Of a stretch of 54,774 nucleotides of DNA, positions 50,342 to 54,774 are shown piece by piece. Below the pieces are notes generated by a model. That model had not been told where the DNA came from. It made no database searches and saw only the letters and a list, made by a program, of their open reading frames with translations. The stretch lies in the NCBI GenBank assembly GCA_016286585.1, contig JAEETC010000008.1:1-54774 (forward strand), in the 5' to 3' direction. The position numbers were made by a program, and so were the translations under genes. How positions within the stretch are numbered: position 1 is the stretch's first letter; every line of letters starts with the position of its first letter. This DNA is from Prevotella sp. (GTDB lineage: Bacteria; Bacteroidota; Bacteroidia; Bacteroidales; Bacteroidaceae).

Positions 50342-51394
50342 CTAAAGCGGCACCGGGTAGTTTCCAGCTTCCTTCCAGTCGAGGGTGACGCTCACTGCCA
50401 CCTCCTTTTCGCCGGGTTCCAAACCGCCATTGGCATACATCCGGGCATGGAGAATCTTCAGTTGTCCTGCCCGAAGGGGAGTTCTGACGCCTAAGACGCT
50501 CCTCGTCACCTTGCCATCGGGCAGGGTGGCCTGAACGTCAAACTGCCAGAGAGCCTCTGAGGCATCCACAGACACAAACGGATCCTCGGTGTCAATCGTC
50601 ACACGTGTGGCCGCCGCTGGTTCCGGAGACGGGAAGTTGACGGTGCAGAAGCACTGTCTTCCGTTGCTGCCGGTATTGATTTTATCAGTCAATATCATCG
50701 GCGGGTTGTCGGAGAACACATACGTACTGTCTGTGATATTAAACCCAGAAGCGAAGCCAGTGGAGAGCACCTTCAAATCCTTGAGGGAGGCTTCACTGGT
50801 GTCGAGGATCAGGGCGGCAGCACAGTTAGCCATATAAAGATGTACGTATACCGTTTCATTATCCTGTTCCGACAGTTTCAACATCTTACGGGCTGAGAAC
50901 AGACCTGTCTTATGAGGCTGGGAAGTATCGCTCCCAGACTGGAGGAACCGGGCCTCATGAGCATAGTCGCCACCTTCGAAAGAGACAACCCCATTATGTT
51001 CCAAATTGGCAAATGCCGTATGCAAATACTGACGCTGGGGAATATAGATTGAAAAACTCAACTCATTAGCATCCATCATGTGCTCCTCATGATGCAGACG
51101 GGCGAAATCACCCTGATGATCATAGAAAGAGAGGTCAAGATCATGCGCATAGTCAGTGAAGATGGGGGAGAGATAGTTCCTCAAAGCCTTCAGGATACCG
51201 GCATCAACCTGACTGTCAAACTCCTTCTGAAGTTCGATGTTCAGGTTGGTCACCAAATGCAGGTCGTAATCCAGTCTCAGTTCTTTCAGCTCTTCGCCGC
51301 AGTCGCTCAAGTCTTCATCAATCACCGAGCAACCAGAGAACACGACCGTCATAGCCATCCCTAAGGTTATACCGACTATGCGATTAATTCCCAT
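50342..51394 (-). CDS. Mfa2/FimB-family fimbrial anchor lipoprotein
   Basis: Predicted lipoprotein of 350 residues from the ATG at 51,394, one base after the upstream stop; an ATG at 51,412 would overlap that gene. The lipobox FSGC is followed by SVIDEDLSDCG, the hallmark beginning of the Mfa2/FimB family. These proteins cap and anchor type V fimbriae in the outer membrane and limit their length. Also typical are a first domain with LRLDYDLHL, a long loop with LSFYDHQG, FSIYIPQRQYLHTAFANLEH, and a second domain ending in VTLDWKEA. It directly follows the 643-aa fimbrillin-like gene, the usual subunit-then-anchor order. This is the firmest evidence that the cluster builds a fimbria. Confidence 0.85.
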   Translation of the reverse strand: MGINRIVGITLGMAMTVVFSGCSVIDEDLSDCGEELKELRLDYDLHLVTNLNIELQKEFDSQVDAGILKALRNYLSPIFTDYAHDLDLSFYDHQGDFARLHHEEHMMDANELSFSIYIPQRQYLHTAFANLEHNGVVSFEGGDYAHEARFLQSGSDTSQPHKTGLFSARKMLKLSEQDNETVYVHLYMANCAAALILDTSEASLKDLKVLSTGFASGFNITDSTYVFSDNPPMILTDKINTGSNGRQCFCTVNFPSPEPAAATRVTIDTEDPFVSVDASEALWQFDVQATLPDGKVTRSVLGVRTPLRAGQLKILHARMYANGGLEPGEKEVAVSVTLDWKEAGNYPVPL

Positions 51395-51395
51395 A

Positions 51396-53327
51396 TCAGT
51401 CGATAACAACATTAAAGTTCAGACCGGCTTTCCACTCGAGATCCACGGACAGGCCGAAGAACATCTGTGTGGAGCGCAGGTCGGGTATCGTCGAATAAGC
51501 CCGCTGCAGGGCGGTCTTACCAATCGTGAAGGTGGCGGTAGTGATGGCATCGCGGATGAACACACGGTCCTGACCGTAGCCTGTATCACCACTCTCAAAG
51601 CTGGTCTGCTTCGTCCAGTCGACAGGTTCCTGTGCCGACAACGGATCAAGCTCACCGATGAGGTAGAACTTCTGTCCAGCCTTGACATATCCACTCAAGC
51701 CATAGAAGTTCTTATCGGCCATCAGCTCCAAGGCCACATATACCTTTGGCTGGGTCTCGCCAACAGTGAAGTTGTCCAACGCAAGCGTATAGTTCGTCAA
51801 TGTCTTTCCATTGTTGGAGGCGGGCAGTTCGGTGTTAGAGTCAGCCAGTACCGGATCGTAGATCACCTTACTGAAAGACGTGGTCTTAGGAAGGTATTCG
51901 AACTGGGCGATATCAGGCTGGCCGCCAATCAGGATACCTGTGACGGTAAACGAGATGCCATCGGCAGACGTGCCACTAAACACATTGTTTTCAACAGCAC
52001 CGCCACTGATGGCAGAAGCATTATCAACGAAATAGTTCTCCACATTACGCTGGACAGTAGCCTTCAACTGGGAGACACCATACGTAATATTCTCCTTCAT
52101 GGCCACGGCACGCGTACTGGCAGAGACCGCATTGCTGTTCCAACCTTCAGAGGTCCAAGCAGGAGCCTTCATCCAATCGACAGCCGATGTCGGGTAGGAA
52201 GCGGCCTCCTTGGGTTGGACAGACTGCCAGAGACCAGAGTTACAGTAGTAAGTCAGTTCAGCTGGATAAGTCACATCATCAAAGTCTACTGAGACCTTTG
52301 AGATCGTTGGTTCATTATTTTTGTAGACGAACTGTCCCGTCGCATCATTGAACACGAGAACGGCACAACCGTCAGGAATACCTAGAGAGTTAGGATAATC
52401 AGACACCACCGACGAGATGGCTGAGACATAACTATCTCCCCACGCATACACAGCAGGGGTACCCGTTGCCGTCACCGTAAAATACTCGCCGATCTTCTGC
52501 AAGATGGCTTCCGACAGAGCCTTGGCCGTTGCATTCGTTGTCTTGGAATAGATATCATTGACTACGTCAAACAGGTCGCCAACCATGTTTCGGATAGCCG
52601 TAGCCGAACCCTGACGGACATCACCTTCGTTAGCCTGGCTGACAAACTTTTCGTAAGTCTGGGCAAGAGCTTCCAGTTCGCCGTTTGATGAACTGCCTGT
52701 TGCCGACCATGACAGGACTTCCGGAGAAGATATCCCCACGCCAACAATTCCATTCAGGATACCAAGCAATGTCGACTGAGGAGATGTAAAGTCGGCAATA
52801 TCCTCCACACGGTTTACCAGATTGAAGGTAATGTCGTTGACACTGGAGATATTGCCAGCATAAGCCTTGTGCAGTTTACCATAATAACCGGGTTTACCAC
52901 TCTTAGACGCATCATTGGCGGTCGCGTAGAACAGGAAATTCCTCGTACCCGTCGGGATATAAATCGAATAGATCTTGCTGGAGTTAGGTGTCCCATCGGC
53001 ATGGGTCGGCTCAGGCTTACCCAAGTCGTCAAGGGTGAACGTATGGTTCCCATCAAGAGTACTGCCATTGCCAGGAGCCGCGTCGAAACAGAATAAATAC
53101 ATCTCGTTGATACCCTGGAAAGTACCATTGCCGACAACTTCGCTCACCTGGCGCGTCCGTTCACCGGGTTGCGTCACATTAAAGACAAACTCGGCCCTCA
53201 CCCTACCCGTTTCGGGGTCGTAGGTCGGATTAATGTCCACTTCTTCGTTCGAGGAACAGCCGGAAAGAGTTGCTGCGCCTACCAGGGCCGTCAGGCCCAT
53301 CATGACATACTTGAAATGATTCTTCAT
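51396..53327 (-). CDS. Large fimbrillin-like lipoprotein, candidate major subunit
   Basis: Predicted lipoprotein of 643 residues; lipobox LSGC with Cys 24. After a spacer the first domain starts RVRAEFVFNVTQPGERTRQV, in which an Arg could be the processing site, followed by INEMYLFCFD and YIPTGTRNFLFYATAND. The middle holds a helical insertion (about 180 to 290). The second domain carries VTYPAELTYYCNSGLW (352 to 367), ISFTVTGILIGGQPD, VYVALELMADKNFYG and GQKFYLIGEL (551 to 560), ending in FFGLSVDLEW. Being first of the subunits, right after DUF3575 and right before the Mfa2/FimB anchor, it is the best candidate for the main shaft subunit. It is larger than classic FimA or Mfa1. The 611-aa paralogue in the same operon suggests alternative or tip subunits. 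Confidence 0.75.
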   Translation of the reverse strand: MKNHFKYVMMGLTALVGAATLSGCSSNEEVDINPTYDPETGRVRAEFVFNVTQPGERTRQVSEVVGNGTFQGINEMYLFCFDAAPGNGSTLDGNHTFTLDDLGKPEPTHADGTPNSSKIYSIYIPTGTRNFLFYATANDASKSGKPGYYGKLHKAYAGNISSVNDITFNLVNRVEDIADFTSPQSTLLGILNGIVGVGISSPEVLSWSATGSSSNGELEALAQTYEKFVSQANEGDVRQGSATAIRNMVGDLFDVVNDIYSKTTNATAKALSEAILQKIGEYFTVTATGTPAVYAWGDSYVSAISSVVSDYPNSLGIPDGCAVLVFNDATGQFVYKNNEPTISKVSVDFDDVTYPAELTYYCNSGLWQSVQPKEAASYPTSAVDWMKAPAWTSEGWNSNAVSASTRAVAMKENITYGVSQLKATVQRNVENYFVDNASAISGGAVENNVFSGTSADGISFTVTGILIGGQPDIAQFEYLPKTTSFSKVIYDPVLADSNTELPASNNGKTLTNYTLALDNFTVGETQPKVYVALELMADKNFYGLSGYVKAGQKFYLIGELDPLSAQEPVDWTKQTSFESGDTGYGQDRVFIRDAITTATFTIGKTALQRAYSTIPDLRSTQMFFGLSVDLEWKAGLNFNVVID

Positions 53328-53346
53328 ATCTATAGTTTTTATAATT

Positions 53347-53979
53347 TCAATTAATGATATACACTACGTTAATACCCAACTGGGGCAAGAGGAAAATGCG
53401 GTCACCATTACCGAGGAACGTACCGCAGTGAGGACATTCGTATTCTTTGAACCACGCATAGCCAACAGCGACGCCGGCCTCAGCCTCAATACGCCAGTTG
53501 CGGGCCATGATCCATGAATAACCGTATTTCCCGCCAAGGGCAATGAGATCACCCTGCAGACGACGGTCACGAACAGACTTATACAAGCCAAAGGGGAACT
53601 TGATGTTACCCACATTGAAGTGGCTGTATATGATGTCCGTCTCAAAATAGCCTTTATGAAAAATGGTATCATTCAAATATTTTCGCGCGCGTAAAGAAAA
53701 AAGCATGTGACGCCACTTCTTGTTCTCCGTCTTGTCCAGATCCCACGCATTAAATCCTGCCAGAAGACCAATCGTCCGGGTAGAATCGACCCTCACGTCC
53801 AATCCCAGATTGGGCGACAGCGTGGCATCATAAAGCAAATTGCTGCGCAACGCGACACGCGGCAGGGGCCTGTCGTCACCCATAGGTGATTGGGCCTCGG
53901 CGACGAGGGGAATAGTCAGAATCAATAGCAAAGCTATTGTTAATACCTGACCAAACATGTGATGTCGTATCTTTTTCAT
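53347..53979 (-). CDS. DUF3575-type outer-membrane protein at the head of the fimbrial operon
   Basis: Predicted secreted or outer-membrane protein of 210 residues from the ATG at 53,979; an ATG three codons upstream is almost at the predicted transcription start. The signal peptide runs MKKIRHHMFGQVLTIALLL to AEAQ. The mature part reads as amphipathic beta strands: VALRSNLLYDATLSPNLGLD, a stretch typical of DUF3575, then YFETDIIYSHFNVG, a GKYGYSWIMARNWRIEAEAG strand and a final VVYIIN ending in an aromatic and hydrophobic strand, as in small beta-barrels. A CPHCG motif near the end could bind metal or form a disulphide. DUF3575 genes are commonly found at the start of Bacteroidales fimbrial operons. 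It lies 19 bases before the first subunit gene and is first in the operon. Confidence 0.8.
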   Translation of the reverse strand: MKKIRHHMFGQVLTIALLLILTIPLVAEAQSPMGDDRPLPRVALRSNLLYDATLSPNLGLDVRVDSTRTIGLLAGFNAWDLDKTENKKWRHMLFSLRARKYLNDTIFHKGYFETDIIYSHFNVGNIKFPFGLYKSVRDRRLQGDLIALGGKYGYSWIMARNWRIEAEAGVAVGYAWFKEYECPHCGTFLGNGDRIFLLPQLGINVVYIIN

Positions 53980-53992
53980 CAATAACATATTG

Positions 53993-54023
53993 CAAAGTTA
54001 AGAAAACCATACCAAATAAACAA
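53993..54023 (-). promoter_or_regulatory. Promoter of the fimbrial operon
   Basis: On the minus strand TTG (54,021 to 54,023) is followed after exactly 20 bases by TAACTTTG (53,993 to 54,000), matching TAnnTTTG. Transcription would start a few bases before the DUF3575 ATG, giving a very short leader. The gap 53,989 to 54,149 is otherwise AT-rich and holds the divergent promoter of the receptor gene. Confidence 0.75.
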
Positions 54024-54118
54024 GTTTTTTGCCGATAGATTGTATGTATTTAACACTAATTAAGCAAAAATAAACAAAAAAGCGACTTTATATATGGACG
54101 CCATTCAACAGAAAGTTA

Positions 54119-54126
54119 TACCTTTG
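54119..54126 (+). promoter_or_regulatory. -7 element of the TonB-dependent receptor gene
   Basis: TACCTTTG matches TAnnTTTG and lies 24 bases before the ATG at 54,150. No clear -33 TTTG was seen at the usual distance. There is no room for a riboswitch between it and the start codon. Confidence 0.6.
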
Positions 54127-54149
54127 CAGTCCGAATTCAACCAAACGAC

Positions 54150-54774
54150 ATGTACAAACCAATATTCAACAAGCGCCAGGTGCTCGTGTTCCGACAGTTC
54201 GGGAACAAGGGCTACTCGCTGTTTGCTTGTCTGGGCAGGGAGGTGGTGTGCAGCGTGCTCTCAGTAGCCACGCTAACCTATGCCTCGGCGGAGAGCGTCA
54301 GCACAGACCCCGTGGTGACAGACTCGACAGCCAGGACAACAGCCCGCGAGATGATGCTCGAGGAGGTCAGTGTGACTGGCTCGAGGGCGCCCCTGACGAA
54401 AAGTCAGGCTGCGAGAATGGTCACCGTACTGGACCGTGCCGACATTGCGCAGGCCCCAGTACAAAGTATCAACGACTTACTGAAATATGTCATAGGCGTC
54501 GATGTCAGACAGCGGGGACCCATCGGTGCCCAGACAGACATCTCTATCCGTGGCGGCACCCAGGATCAGATCATCCTGCTGCTCAATGGTATTAACATCT
54601 GTGACCCACAAACAGGCCACAATGCCATGGACTTGCCCGTAGACCTAAATGACATCGTGAGGATCGAGGTCATTGAGGGTCCCGCAGGAAGGATATATGG
54701 GACATCATCGCTCGTCGGAGCGATCAATATTGTCACTTCTCCGAAAAGGATTCCGATGCAGGATGAGCATGGAA
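54150..54774 (+). CDS. TonB-dependent receptor, N-terminal part (BtuB-like)
   Basis: The first 208 residues of an outer-membrane receptor that runs off the right edge. A long leader (MYKPIFNKRQVLVF, then LACTH-free hydrophobic SVLSVATLTYASA) precedes a TonB-box-like EEVSVTGSRAP. The plug domain follows: SINDLLKYVIGVDVRQRG, QTDISIRGGTQDQIILLLNG, DPQTGHNAMDLPVDLNDI and VRIEVIEGPAGRIYGTSSL, then GAINIVT. The DPQTGHN stretch and the leader resemble Bacteroidetes receptors of the BtuB type, but the substrate cannot be read from the plug alone. It uses energy from TonB-ExbB-ExbD for import through the outer membrane. It is transcribed away from the fimbrial operon from its own promoter, so there is no sign of shared function. 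Confidence 0.85.
   Translation, partial: MYKPIFNKRQVLVFRQFGNKGYSLFACLGREVVCSVLSVATLTYASAESVSTDPVVTDSTARTTAREMMLEEVSVTGSRAPLTKSQAARMVTVLDRADIAQAPVQSINDLLKYVIGVDVRQRGPIGAQTDISIRGGTQDQIILLLNGINICDPQTGHNAMDLPVDLNDIVRIEVIEGPAGRIYGTSSLVGAINIVTSPKRIPMQDEHG

Noticed and set aside
54127..54149. Cobalamin riboswitch before the BtuB-like receptor
   Set aside because: Only 23 bases separate the -7 element from the start codon, too little for a riboswitch.

Overview
The window most likely comes from a Bacteroidales genome, probably Prevotellaceae. The evidence is four TAnnTTTG-type -7 promoter elements, a run of lipobox fimbrillins with an Mfa2/FimB-type anchor, C-terminal segments resembling type IX secretion (T9SS) sorting domains, and a VirE/BT4734-type primase-helicase beside an HU-like protein. 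I saw no tRNA, rRNA, CRISPR array, transposase or reverse transcriptase. Almost all genes are on the minus strand; only the HU-like gene and the partial TonB receptor at the right edge are on plus.

Reading in the direction of transcription from the right: a promoter at about 54.0 kb starts a tightly packed minus-strand operon with gaps of 1 to 30 bases. It encodes a DUF3575 protein, a large fimbrillin-like lipoprotein (643 aa), an Mfa2/FimB-type lipoprotein, a second large fimbrillin-like lipoprotein (611 aa), a FimA/Mfa1-like lipoprotein (388 aa), a small fimbrillin-like lipoprotein, a giant secreted protein of about 3,890 aa built from YGGG-type repeats, and a 483-aa secreted protein. The last two end in T9SS-like sorting segments.

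A GC-rich pair follows, a VirE-type primase-helicase (minus) and an HU-like DNA-binding protein (plus). The VirE gene is bracketed by inverted AAGTACGCCCC motifs and preceded by three direct repeats at exactly 22-bp spacing. Left of this, a promoter divergent from that of the HU gene drives a 1,864-aa secreted protein (chitobiase-like repeats, GLUG-like region, YGGG repeats). It stops inside the repeats without a sorting domain, right where a DUF1016/YhcG PDDEXK nuclease gene begins. Next comes a single open frame that starts with a signal peptide at 22,864 and is still open at base 1, at least 7,621 codons, made almost wholly of YGGG repeats.

About 40 kb of the 54.8 kb therefore encodes three secreted YGGG-repeat giants next to a fimbrial operon. 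My reading, an inference, is that this is a cell-surface adhesion system in which T9SS-exported repeat giants work with, or are displayed by, Mfa-type fimbriae, much as Mfa5 rides on Mfa1 fimbriae in Porphyromonas. The DNA carries repeats at several scales: roughly 100-bp repeat units, 5.5 to 6.5 kb super-repeats, four-copy heptamer runs and 18-, 22- and 39-bp repeats. This suggests repeat-driven length change.
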